Below are positions 43,691 through 54,183 of a DNA stretch of 64,000 bases, piece by piece. The DNA is from Pyrenophora tritici-repentis. Its lineage: Eukaryota; Ascomycota; Dothideomycetes; Pleosporales; Pleosporaceae. The notes under the pieces are model-generated. The model ran no database searches, was not told the origin of the DNA, and saw nothing but the letters and a program-made list of their open reading frames with translations. The position numbers and the translations under genes were made by a program. Location of the stretch: assembly GCF_003171515.1 (NCBI RefSeq), contig NC_089391.1, positions 4,960,001 through 5,024,000 of the forward strand. Direction: 5' to 3'. Positions within the stretch are counted from its first letter, which is position 1; each line of letters starts with the position of its first letter.

Positions 43691-46600
43691 GTCACAGCAC
43701 CAACTCGGCGCTCTGTAGGTCACGTGCCCCCATCCCTATCTTGGCCTAGCGCCTGCTACCCTACGGTACATATCCTCCCCGTGCTCTTGTACATAGACCT
43801 TTACACTACAACTGCGTTCTTACCTTGCGACTACTGTTTGGCCCCGTGATAGTTTGTAGTGTCTGACAACTACACACCCCACTGCAAGAACCTAGGTTTG
43901 CAGCCTGGTGTCCTGACCTCTGAATCCCCCGGAAACCACGACCAAAGGAAGCGCAACCTAGCACCAAAGACCTAGACACCTAGAACCCGAAGAAACCTTG
44001 ACACCTCTACGCACGAGCGCAACCCAAGAAATACTCCGCAGTATACCATGACAGACAACCGACCCCGACGCGCATGGGCAATAGCCGTGGGACAAGCCCT
44101 TGTCGGGCAAGCCGACGACCTTGCCCAATGGATTATAGGCAACAACAATGCTTCGTTTGACAACGACCCCGCGGATTTTATTCAAGCACTCCACAGCAGC
44201 CCCACCAGTAGTCTTAGCGGCGTCCTAGGTAATATCATCGCTATAACCAACGGACTCATTCAACAGATCGCTGCCGGCCAGCATGACCTCGACACTGCCA
44301 ACTTGGCAGCACAGACCGCAGAGCAGCAAGTCGCAACCTACCAGCAGATTGTCCTCCAACAAGCTATACCGCGCAACCGCAAGTTGTCCCACGACCCCGA
44401 GAAGTTCACCGGCACAGAATCAAACGCCACGAAGCGCCAGCAAAACTACCTCACCTTCGCGAACAAAATCAAGGCTAATTTTAGAAACGATCGCGCGTAC
44501 TTCACTTCGGAGTTTATGAAGATCCACTACATCTGCGGCCTCTTAGACTCCGTGGCCTACACCGCCATCCAGGAAGAGATTCTGACTATCGACGATGCCG
44601 ACGATGACGCCAACTGGGCATGGAAGGACTCAGAGGAACTCTTCAAGGCACTGGACAAGCTACATGCACCAGGCGATCTTTCTCGCAATGCTAGGATTGA
44701 GCTCGATAAGCTTAATATGGGCAACACTAACTTCCCGAACTTCCTCGCCACGTTCAACCGCTACGCCAACAGCTCCCGCCGCAGCGCAACTGAGAAGGTC
44801 GACCTTCTGAAGCTCAAGGTCACACCTGAGTTACTCGATCGAGCCCTTACCCGCAAAGGCAGTCTCGCCGCAGACGACTTCTCGGGATGGTGTGCGTTGT
44901 TCCAAGATATCTATGCCGACATGGAAGAACTCCAGCATTACAAATCTCAAGCCCAGCGCCTCCAAAGCAACAAAACCAACGCACCAGACCAGCACACTCA
45001 GAAGGCACCCCAAGCTCCCACCCCCCACCCCGACGCTATGGACCTTGGTGCTGTCGCTCAGGGACGCCCTCACAATACTGTCATGCGCCCACCGCCTGGG
45101 ATTGACTCTAGGCAATGGTGCATCGACAACGGTCTCTGTCTATATTGCAAGTCTACAGGCCACCTACTCCGTGACTGCCCAGAGAAGGATCGTGCCGATC
45201 AGAAGCGGGCTCAGGGATTCACCCCTGCCCGCCCACAGTTTGGAGGCGCGAGCAACTTCGCCCAGAACTACCAGACTCAGTTCAGCCAAAAACCCCACCT
45301 CCAGAATGGACATCCTCGCACACCACCCAGCTCCCTCCAGTTCAACGGTTTCCCACAGCACTCTGGCGGCCACCCTAGCTACAGCTCTCCACCTATGCAA
45401 AACCGCGCTATGGGTGGCTTCATTGAGTACGGTAGCGTCCACAGCCCTACGCCCTTGACACCCAGCTCCTCAATCACCCCTAGCCAGAGCGTCTCTAGGA
45501 CCAACACCCCCCAGAGCCAGGGAAACTAGTGTCCTCTGCCCAGCGTCGCGAGCAGAGGAGGAAGATAGAGATTAAGGACAGTGACTATGATAAATGGATT
45601 TGTTCGGCGATATGGGACCATAACCCTATTCAACTTCGCTCAGTAAATAGCAAGTCGCTCATGGTTCAACTTGATCTCTTCCTCGCGCACCAGACCCTTC
45701 CCATACCCACCCTAATTGATAGTGGATGCTCCGGACATGCGTTTCTCGACCGGACATTTGCACAACGGCACGGCCTGACGACGTACCTACTACCAAGACC
45801 TCGTGAGCTTAGGCTCGCAGATGGTATCGCATCAGACACAATCACAGAATACACTATCCTCCCAATGTCCATCTCAGGCCATAACGAATACGGCCTGTTC
45901 TTTATCACACGACTCGCTGCCAACACACCGGCAATCCTAGGACTCCCTTGGCTACAAAAACATAACCCCTCTATTGATTGGGCAAACATGCAACTAAAGT
46001 TCGACAAATGGAGATGTACAGGCTATTGCAACCCTTCTGGTGTAGTCATCACAGCCCCAGGACTACGCAACCGTCCGCAGACAATGGCGGCCAGGACAGC
46101 CACAAAATGCGCTGTCAAGTCAAGACTACTGACAATCAAAGAGGATCCAGAAGAGGAGGAACCACACAGGACCTCGAACTACCAGATGCCATCCAAGGAG
46201 GGCTGCACAGCAGATTTGCCACTACAATTGCCATATGCCTCGACTAATTACCAAGCACCTTCCGTAGAGGAATGTACCGAGAAGCAAACCCTGCAGACAC
46301 CAGCAGATCAAGAGCTGTATGTCCCTCAGACTCTTACCCCCGGACGCCCCCATTACCAAACCTACGACGCCAGCGCCGCCAACGGAGGGCCCGAGGTCCG
46401 CGCCCGCATGATCCCTAGCCAAAAACGCTCTCCAAGACCTATTCAAGCACATGCAGGACAGAGGCATAAGGCAAAACCACCTGCGAAAGGAGTCCTCCCT
46501 CCTCTCAGCGTCCCTATCCCGCCCTCCTATACCCCTCCACGCCAACCCACAATCAACTTCGAGGAGGAGGACATTAAGTACACACTTGCTACAGGGTTCG

Positions 46601-46871
46601 TCCAATTCTGCAAGCAAGAAGGTGTAACCATGACTAAGGTCACATGGAACGAGCTCGACCGAGCCTTCGCCAACGCACAGACCAAGGAACTGGACATCCC
46701 TGAAAGGGCATTCGAATCTGTAATTAAGCAGGAAGGGACACCGGAGTACTGGAAGACAGTCCTCCCACGCCAGCTCCACGATTTCGTGGACGAATGCTTT
46801 AGCCCACTACACCTACACCGCCTCTCGGAAGAAGACATTGAGAAATACCTCAGAATTAAGCCCGAGCTCAC
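43691..46871 (+). mobile_element. Gypsy-2: 5' part of a Ty3/gypsy-type retrotransposon
   Basis: Starts with TGTCACAGCACC, a plausible LTR start. The likely LTR end is ACAACTACACA near 43880, followed by an untranslated leader to 44047, gag and the start of pol. RT, RNase H and integrase are absent: LINE-B sequence begins at 46872. With no second LTR in the window the LTR limits are provisional. Confidence 0.7.
44048..45529 (+). CDS. Gypsy-2 gag polyprotein
   Basis: 493 residues, ATG at 44048 (MTDNRPRRAWAIAVGQALV). Central retrotrans_gag-like helical region (KFTGTESNATKRQQNYLTFA; WAWKDSEELFKALDKLHAPG; FPNFLATFNRYANSSRRSAT). A CCHC zinc knuckle CLYCKSTGHLLRDC lies near residue 361, and a Ser/Pro/Gln-rich tail follows. 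It would form the cytoplasmic virus-like particle. The TAG at 45527-45529 is followed by pol in the -1 frame, so pol would need a frameshift or reinitiation. The frame is intact. Confidence 0.9.
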   Translation: MTDNRPRRAWAIAVGQALVGQADDLAQWIIGNNNASFDNDPADFIQALHSSPTSSLSGVLGNIIAITNGLIQQIAAGQHDLDTANLAAQTAEQQVATYQQIVLQQAIPRNRKLSHDPEKFTGTESNATKRQQNYLTFANKIKANFRNDRAYFTSEFMKIHYICGLLDSVAYTAIQEEILTIDDADDDANWAWKDSEELFKALDKLHAPGDLSRNARIELDKLNMGNTNFPNFLATFNRYANSSRRSATEKVDLLKLKVTPELLDRALTRKGSLAADDFSGWCALFQDIYADMEELQHYKSQAQRLQSNKTNAPDQHTQKAPQAPTPHPDAMDLGAVAQGRPHNTVMRPPPGIDSRQWCIDNGLCLYCKSTGHLLRDCPEKDRADQKRAQGFTPARPQFGGASNFAQNYQTQFSQKPHLQNGHPRTPPSSLQFNGFPQHSGGHPSYSSPPMQNRAMGGFIEYGSVHSPTPLTPSSSITPSQSVSRTNTPQSQGN

Positions 46872-48999
46872 TGCAATAGATGCAGCTATGCTACTCATTG
46901 ACCAAATTCAGCACCAGAAACAGAAAGGCCAAATAACATCAACTATCTTCCTAGACGTAAAGGGAGCATTTGACCACGTCTCACACAATCAATTCCTGCG
47001 AACGCTTAAGAAGCTAGGCCTTCCAATTAGTCTTATCGCTTGGACAAAATCCTTCTTCTCAAACAGATCGCTAAGACTCTCCTTCGACAATAAGACACAA
47101 GAATTCTCCGAGATAATAGCTGGGATACCTCAAGGCAGCCCAGTGTCTCCAATCTTCTTTCTTATCTACACCAGAGACCTCTTCCCAGGACTACAAAGCT
47201 TCAACCTATCCTATATTGACGACCTATCTCTATCGACATCCTCAACATCGCTAAAGAAAAATGTCAAAATACTAGAACAGCAAGTCCGCCTACTATCTCA
47301 CCGAGGGAAAAACTTAGCGATTATGTTCGATATAGCTAAGACAGAGCTCATCCACTTTACCGCCAAGAAAGAGAGAAAAGAGAGAAGCCTACAGCTTCCA
47401 GACAACACCATTGTAGAACCGAAAGACACAATCAAATGGCTAGGTATCCACATAGACAATAGACTGTCCTTCAAGGAACATATTGCTACACGCGTAAGCC
47501 AAGCAAGGAAAGCATTCTATAGACTAGGGAGACTAGCCAACATCGAAAGAGGACTCTCCCCAAAAGCAGTACGACAACTATACCTAGCATGCGTCACAAG
47601 CGTTGCAGACTACGGATCACAAATATACTGGAAGAACCAAAGCTACGCCACTAGCCTCCTACAATCACTGCACAACCTGGCGTGTAGAAAGATAATTGGA
47701 GTGTTTAGAACGTCCCCATCCCTACCAACAAGCATTGAATCCGGACTTACGTCACCTGCAATTAGACTCAACACCAACAACCGAAAGTATGCGTCTAGAG
47801 CACACCAGCTATCCAGCAACCACCCAATCCAGAAAGCAATTACAAGGATCACAAATACAGACAAAGCTAGCTACAAAAAGCCAAACCAGCATAGACAACT
47901 ATACACTATTGTTAAGTCAATCCCAGAGAGAGACAACAATAGCGTAGAAAAGATAATCCCATATAGGTTCAGACCATGGGAAAGTCTTAACTACAAGGTT
48001 ACTGTATCAAAAAAGAGCAAAGAGGAAGAGGCAATTGCACACACGGATTATATCCTATCAAGGAGCGGAGATAACTTCACCGCAATCTACTCAGATGCCT
48101 CACAACACGACAAGGGAATAGGGATCGGCGTAGGTGTAGTAGCGTACAGCTCCACCCACGAAGAAACATTTTCTCAAAAGACAAACATTGGATGCTCCCA
48201 ACTAGTCTACAACGGTGAACTAGAGGGGATAGCACAGGCATTTGAACACGCGGCTACAGTGGCACAAGAAGGCCAAGAGATCTACGTATACGCAGACAAC
48301 CAAGCAGCAATCCATAGGCTTAACAACCTATCGGACAACCCGGGACAACAGTGGCTACTAAGATGCATCAGAGCTGCAAAGAGAATAACGACAAAGAAAG
48401 CATCGATCCACCTGCAGTGGGCCCCAGGACATAACGACGTCAAGGGCAACGAAAAAGCCGACACGCTAGCAAAGGAAGCAGCTAAAGAGAGACCAACAAC
48501 ATCGACCACAGCGAGCCTAGCCTACTTAGGCACAGAAATCAACAAAATACAAAAAACAGAACAACTGATGGAGTACAAGAGGTATACCGACAGGCCCACC
48601 AAAAACAGAAGCTCCTACTCAAGGATCTTCAAGCTCAACACACATACAACAATCAAAGTCCCGAAGGGAACACCAAGAGAAATCTCGAGCGCGTTCTACT
48701 CACTCAAGCTAGGACATGGATACTTCAACTCCTACCTTAAGAGATTCAACAAGAGAGACTGCAATCTATGTATATGCTACAAACCACAAACACCACAGCA
48801 TCTACTTCTAGATTGCAAACAGTACAAAACACATCGAAATACACTCAAAGAAGCAATACCACACAGACCCATCACCCTCCCACTCCTCCTCCAAACAAAG
48901 ACAGGCATCAAAGCTACTCTAGCCTTTATTGCAAGTACTAGGATTGGCACGAGAAAATGGCACCTTGGGCAAACCACCGAACAGACAGACACTGTATAA
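45529..48999 (+). pseudogene. Chimeric frame: gypsy-2 protease region fused to LINE-B RT/RNase H
   Basis: One uninterrupted frame of 1156 codons, opening with GTG next to the gag stop. The first about 447 residues are gypsy pol: aspartic protease (PTLIDSGCSGHAFLDRTF; ILGLPWLQKHNPSIDW) and a linker ending EDIEKYLRIKPELT. At 46872 the sequence becomes LINE ORF2 (AIDAAMLLIDQIQHQ), running through RT (LDVKGAFDHVSH; GIPQGSPVSPIFF; YIDDLSLS), RNase H and the terminal knuckle to TAA at 48999. The LINE part lacks the frameshifts of LINE-L and LINE-R. Whether it is translated is unknown; I treat it as a fusion by insertion. Confidence 0.9.
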
Positions 49000-49255
49000 A
49001 ACTACAAAAACAATATTTCCTTATCTAAAAGAGCCCGCTGCTACATCTCTTTCTATTCACCACACTGCTCTTTAGCACCCGCGCCAATGGAAGACTAGCT
49101 CTGAAATTGGAGTACGCAAAACACCACCCAAATTGTACAAGACCCATAGAAACTCCACAACGACCATCATACATAGAACGGCTTAGCCAAAGTCCTACAT
49201 AGTCACCGACTGATACAGGACTCTAATGGAAATATAATAATATAATAATAATGAC
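46872..49255 (+). mobile_element. LINE-B: 5'-truncated Tad1-type LINE with intact 3' end
   Basis: Starts within RT (CTGCAATAGATGCAGC) and keeps the full 3' UTR with GTCCTACATAGTC..GACTGATACAGGAC at 49192-49230 and an ATAATAATATAATA tail. The left flank is gypsy pol and the right flank is unit B minisatellite, with no shared target duplication, so insertion was accompanied by deletion or later rearrangement. Confidence 0.9.
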
Positions 49256-49289
49256 TCCCGGCTTCTAGACAAAACTAACGATAAACCAA

Positions 49290-50155
49290 CTTCTAAAACC
49301 GAGTTATCGTTAGCTTCCGCCAGAAGCCGGGCTGTCGTGGGTTGTCGTCAGCTTGGATAGAAGGCTTTGACCAGAAACCAGGCTGTCATAGATTGTCGTT
49401 AGCTTCCGCCAGAAGCCGGGCTGTCGTGGGTTGTCGTCAGCTTGGATAGAAGGCTTTGACCAGAAACCAGGCTGTCATAGATTGTCGTTAGCTTCCGCCA
49501 GAAGCCGGGCTGTCGTGGGTTGTCGTCAGCTTGGATAGAAGGCTTTGACCAGAAGCCAGGCTGTCATAGATTGTCGTTAGCTTCCGCCAGAAGCCGGGCT
49601 GTCGTGGGTTGTCGTCAGCTTGGATAGAAGGCTTTGACCAGAAACCAGGCTGTCATAGATTGTCGTTAGCTTCCGCCAGAAGCCGGGCTGTCGTGGGTTG
49701 TCGTCAGCTTGGATAGAAGGCTTTGACCAGAAACCAGGCTGTCATAGATTGTCGTTAGCTTCCGCCAGAAGCCGGGCTGTCGTGGGTTGTCGTCAGCTTG
49801 GATAGAAGGCTTTGACCAGAAGCCAGGCTGTCATAGATTGTCGTTAGCTTCCGCCAGAAGCCGGGCTGTCGTGGGTTGTCGTCAGCTTGGATAGAAGGCT
49901 TTGACCAGAAACCAGGCTGTCATAGATTGTCGTTAGCTTCCGCCAGAAGCCGGGCTGTCGTGGGTTGTCGTCAGCTTGGATAGAAGGCTTTGACCAGAAA
50001 CCAGGCTGTCATAGATTGTCGTTAGCTTCCGCCAGAAGCCGGGCTGTCGTGGGTTGTCGTCAGCTTGGATAGAAGGCTTTGACCAGAAACCAGGCTGTCA
50101 TAGATTGTCGTTAGCTTCCGCTAGAAGCCGGGCTGTCGTGGGTTGTCGTCAGTTT
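49290..50155. repeat. 89-bp minisatellite, unit B copy
   Basis: About nine units with period 89 (GTTAGCTTCCGCCAGAAGCC at 49309, 49398 and onward), each made of two related halves. Neighbouring units are almost identical (GACCAGAAACC against GACCAGAAGCC is the main variant), pointing to recent unequal exchange. Non-coding. Confidence 0.9.
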
Positions 50156-50165
50156 TAGTAAGAGG

Positions 50166-50313
50166 CTAACGTCTGTCACTGTGTGCCGAAAAACCCTGTG
50201 TGACGAAAATGGCCAATCGGATCGCAAGGGTCGTAGAGAAGTGCATGTTCCTTGCGATCCGATTGGCCATTTTCGTCACACAGGGTTTTTCGGCACACAG
50301 TGACAGACGTTAG
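50166..50313. repeat. 148-bp near-perfect palindrome, unit B copy
   Basis: The same 64-bp arms and 20-bp spacer as 25088-25235. It lies between the minisatellite and the repeat-peptide gene promoter. Transcribed, it would fold into a long hairpin. Confidence 0.85.
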
Positions 50314-50689
50314 GTTGTCGTTACATAGGTAGAGGTCTTTTACGTGTTTTCCTGAGTATCGCCGTATTGTTGGTCTCTGAGTACAGCAAACTCATCCAAT
50401 TAAGTACCTAGTACATTCTCTCTTACATATTGCTCTCTAATTTGCAATACCCCTCGCTTACTATGTATTCTTCCTTGTTTAGAAGTTAGAAGCCCTTGCA
50501 AAGGGGGGTAGAAAAGGATAGCGATTGGCAGAAATCACGGAAAAATCATGTTAGGCTTCAGAGACGAGGGGGTTGGGGGGTTGCTGTAGATCTCTGAGTA
50601 TCACGAGAAGGAGATGGAGAATTCCGAGGAGTATCACGGAAATAGTGCGACAATGCCTTCTCTTAGCTCCTGCTATCTCTCAGCTCAGC

Positions 50690-50702
50690 AGATATATATA
50701 TT
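50690..50702 (+). promoter_or_regulatory. TATA box of the repeat-peptide gene, copy B
   Basis: GATATATATATTA about 105 bp upstream of the ATG at 50803. It is followed by a CAAACAACGACAACACAAAC initiation-type stretch and a CT-rich leader ending CCATCTCTCATC before the ATG, as is common in expressed fungal genes. Confidence 0.6.
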
Positions 50703-50802
50703 ACGTCCTGCACGACTGTCTACTTTATTCTAACAAATTTCGCAAACAACGACAACACAAACTACTGCTCTCAATATCTCCATAAATACCCCATCTCTCA
50801 TC

Positions 50803-52719
50803 ATGCAGCTTCTCTACCTTTTCACTCTATTTGCTGGGCTTGCTTTGGCTGTTCCAAACGCAGTACCTAATGAGCTACATAAGGTATGATGTTTTGATAT
50901 AGTTATATTAAACATGCTAACTTTATCTACAGCGTGTAAGTTTTGACTGAAGATGGTTGTAAAGAATAGCCATTGCCATTAATTCGATATAGAGTAGCTA
51001 ACAGAGTGGGCTGCAGGAAGTAAGTAACATCCCTTGTATGGCTTACTAGCTAAGCCTACTACACTCTACGAAACAGTGACTAATAGAGATTGGGGTATAG
51101 CCTGTAAGTAACATCCCTTGTATGGCCTACTGGCTAAGCCTACTACACTCTACAAAACAGTGACTAATAGAGATTGGGCTGTAGCAAGTACGTAACATCC
51201 CTTGTATGGCTTACTAGCTAAGCCTACTACACTCTACAAAACAGTGACTAATAGAGATTGGGGTATAGGTTGTAAGTAACATCTCTTGTGTGGCTTATTA
51301 GCTAAGCCTACTACACTCTACAAAACAGTGACTAATAGAGATTGGAGTATAGGCCGTAAGTAATATCCCTTGTATGGCCTACTAGCTAAGCCTACTACAC
51401 TCTACAAAACAGTGACTAATAGAGATTGGGATATAGCCTGTAAGTAACATCCCTTGTATGGCCTACTAGCTAAGCCTACTACACTCTACAAAACAATGAC
51501 TAATAGAGACTGGGGTATAGAGCGTAAGTAACATCCCTTGTATGGCCTACTAGCTAAGCCTACTGCACTCTACAAAACAGTGACTAATTGAGATTGGGGT
51601 ATAGCGTGTAAGTAACATCCCTTGTATGGCTTACTAGCTAAGCCTACTACACTCTACAAAACAGTGACTAATAGAGATTGGGGTATAGGGCGTAAGTAAT
51701 ATCCCTTGTATGGCCTACTAGCTAAGCCTACTACACTCTACAAAACAGTGACTAATAGAGATTGGGCTGTAGCAAGTAAGTAACATCCCTTGTATGGCCT
51801 ACTAGCTAAGCCTACTACACTCTACAAAACAGTGACTAATAGAGATTGGGATATAGCCTGTAAGTAACATCTCTTGTATGGCTTACTAGCTAAGCCTACT
51901 ACACTCTACAAAACAGTGACTAATAGAGACTGGGGTATAGGGCGTAAGTAATATCCCTTGTGTGGCCTACTAGCTAAGCCTACTACACTCTACAAAACAG
52001 TGACTAATAGAGATTGGGATATAGAATGTAAGTAACATCCCTTGTATGGCTTATTAGCTAAGCCTACTACACTCTACAAAACAGTGACTAATAGAGATTG
52101 GAGTATAGGCCGTAAGTAATATCCCTTGTATGGCTTACTAGCTAAGCCTACTACACTCTACAAAACAGTGACTAATAGAGACTGGGGTATAGCCTGTAAG
52201 TAACATCCCTTGTATGGCCTACTAGCTAAGCCTACTACACTCTACAAAACAGTGACTAATAGAGATTGGGGTATAGCCTGTAAGTAATATCCCTTGTATG
52301 GCCTACTAGCTAAGCCTACTACACTCTACAAAACAGTGACTAATAGAGATTGGGCTGTAGCAAGTAAGTAACATCCCTTGTATGGCTTACTGGCTAAGCC
52401 TACTACACTCTACGAAACAGTGACTAATAGAGATTGGGGTATAGCACGTGAGTAATATCCCTTGTATGGCCTACTAGCTAAGCCTACTACACTCTACAAA
52501 ACAGTGACTAATAGAGATTGGGGTATAGCCTGTAAGTAACATCCCTTGTATGGCCTACTAGCTAAGTCTACTACACTCTACAAAACAGTGACTAATAGAG
52601 ATTGGGTTACAGGCTGCTCTCGATTCTTAGACAACAAGGAACTTAGAGGTCATGGTAGTTTATGTGTGTTAGCTTCTATCGTTGTATGGAGTTCTCTAGG
52701 TCTATTACTTAGAGTTTAA
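50803..52719 (+). pseudogene. Repeat-peptide precursor B: 18-repeat copy with a premature stop
   Basis: Proposed exons: 50803-50883 (signal peptide MQLLYLFTLFAGLALA plus pro-region ending LHK); 50933-50935 (CGT, giving Lys-Arg, a Kex2-type site); 50998-51019; eighteen 27-nt exons every 84 bp from 51077-51103 to 52505-52531; 52589-52719. The organisation is identical to copy A. Position 6 varies more (Gly, Ala, Asp, Ser). Two lesions: TGA at 51589-51591 in the seventh full repeat (AGA to TGA at Arg3), and a lost 3' splice site (AA for AG, 51495-51496) before the sixth. Skipping either exon would keep the frame, so a shortened product cannot be excluded. The terminal exon is conserved with copy A, with Lys for Glu and Leu for Ser. 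Confidence 0.75.
51020..52588 (+). repeat. 84-bp tandem array (intron plus micro-exon units), copy B
   Basis: The same exact 84-bp period as copy A, with three more units and no indel in any. 5' splice sites are GTAAGT with single GTACGT and GTGAGT variants. All 3' sites are ACAG except ACAA before the exon at 51497. Confidence 0.9.
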
Positions 52720-53493
52720 GCTCGGCCGGTATTAGCGGGAAAAATATAACTATGTTAACATACTCTATAAGCGAGTGGTACCCCCAATCGAATCTGTGAA
52801 GAGCACGGAAGTTTCCTTGGTAAACTTCTACGTCTAGGGTTGGTTCTCGAGAGAAGAGTGAGGCAGTGAATACCGGGGGTGTGTAGCACGATTGGAAGAT
52901 CGGTATATGTCGTAGATAGTGGGTGCTAGAAGAATTGAAGGATTGAACTGAGGTTGTATTGTCTGTATGTATGTATGTGTTGAGAATACAGTCCGTAAGT
53001 GACTTGGTGGTATCAAGCGGAGGAGTAGTCACATGATTGGTGACACGTGCAGGTGGGTCCTAGCGGGGAGCTTGGACGCAGCTGCACGCAACACGGATCT
53101 ACGAACGTGTGAATAGCTCCTTAGTCAATACAATACGAATCTGTACCACCACTACCGTTGTGCTTTAGAGAGCGCTCTATTAGGTAGTCATACTACTACT
53201 AATAGTGCCAGCTTCTCAATAATATTAACATAAGTTACAAGTGAGCGATTTACTAAAGCAAACGACACAATCCACTAAAGCGCTACGGGTTCAGACTTCT
53301 ATCTGCAGTGGTAGAACAGGCTTCGTGTATCTGCGTATCGTGGTTCATACAGAACGTCACCACAGAGCGCGACGCAATGGGCAGATAGTGTTGAGAAGAG
53401 TGGACCATCGGCTCTGTCCAACAATATGAAGAACTCCAAAAGAACGGTAACACAACACACCTATAAGCTTTGACTATTTATAGTTGTATTTAG
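52720..53493. other. 3' flank of unit B and spacer to the UstYa-type gene
   Basis: 52720-52917 is shared with unit A. 52926-52975 (CAGAACTGAGG-like block and GTAT repeats) is shared, inverted, with 4047-4091. The rest shows no gene; a 62-codon frame at 53241 starts and ends without supporting features. The two genes either side converge, so transcription terminators should lie here, but none is obvious by eye. Confidence 0.4.
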
Positions 53494-54183
53494 CTACTCA
53501 CGATCTGAACTATCAAACACAATCTTGTTAACAGTGTGTACGTAGTACGGCTTTGGAATATAATGTAAAAATGCCTTGCCGCAGTGCCGTATATGTAGTT
53601 CGTTATCATATCGTGCCTCAACTACCACCCCAGTGTCTTTTGATCGATATTGCTTTAACCAGTAATAGACACAGTGCATAATATGCCATTCATTTGTCGT
53701 CCAGTATTGTGTGCCAGGTTCAGCACCTGAAAGATAGCCTACATCGGTAGGATTTATTGCGACGGACCCATTTGCGTCTGCGAAGTAATCCCAGGCGCCC
53801 CCAGGACCTGGCCCTGCTTGATCGAATTCAGCTGTAAGCCCCTCGTCGCGGCAATGTTCCGGAAGCCAGGCTGAAGCCAGTAAATCATATATACAATTGT
53901 TCGATATCGCTTCTGCCACTGAGGTTCCACAATAGCATGAGTTATCGCGTTTTGTAGAGACAATAGCGGAGTATGTGCGTCGTGTTAAGTCGACAGTGCC
54001 GTATAATGCGAGTATAATAATAACTGTTGCTGAGAAGAGACCTATAAGGCGTTTTGGTGGCCATCCTGAAGGCCTTTTTCGGTGTTTAATTTCGGAATCG
54101 TCGAATTCTTTATCCTTCTCGTTCTCAAGCAGCTCTTCAGAGCTATGTTCGCTCTCTAGTCGTCGGTATTTAGACCACAACAT
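53494..54183 (-). CDS. UstYa/DUF3328-family protein
   Basis: 229 residues, ATG at 54183 (MLWSKYRRLESEHSSEELL), no intron needed. A charged cytosolic N terminus is followed by one membrane segment near 47-64 (IGLFSATVIIILALYG). The lumenal domain has the Cys-rich CYCGTSVAEAISNNCIYD, WLPEHCRDEGLTAEF and GPGGAWDYFAD blocks, then the two family hallmarks HIMHC (167-171, in NEWHIMHCVYYWLK) and HIRHC (197-201). Family members act in fungal RiPP pathways (for example ustiloxin), where they are linked to oxidative cyclisation. It converges on repeat-peptide gene B, about 0.8 kb away, which makes it a candidate maturation enzyme. The frame is intact. Confidence 0.88.
   Translation of the reverse strand: MLWSKYRRLESEHSSEELLENEKDKEFDDSEIKHRKRPSGWPPKRLIGLFSATVIIILALYGTVDLTRRTYSAIVSTKRDNSCYCGTSVAEAISNNCIYDLLASAWLPEHCRDEGLTAEFDQAGPGPGGAWDYFADANGSVAINPTDVGYLSGAEPGTQYWTTNEWHIMHCVYYWLKQYRSKDTGVVVEARYDNELHIRHCGKAFLHYIPKPYYVHTVNKIVFDSSDRE

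Larger units (their letters stand above)
49256..52917 (+). repeat. Unit B: plus-strand partner of unit A
   Basis: Order: 89-bp minisatellite, 148-bp palindrome, promoter, repeat-peptide gene, 3' sequence. It lacks the MITE and SINE found in unit A and so shows the older state at those two sites. Its left end is set by the LINE-B tail; the right end is where similarity to unit A stops (unit A 21971). Confidence 0.9.

Noticed and set aside
49290..50155. Coding repeats in the 89-bp minisatellite
   Set aside because: The period is not a multiple of three, no frame stays open and no splice signals recur.
53241..53429. Small gene between unit B and the UstYa gene
   Set aside because: Only 62 codons, no signal peptide, promoter or recognisable motif.
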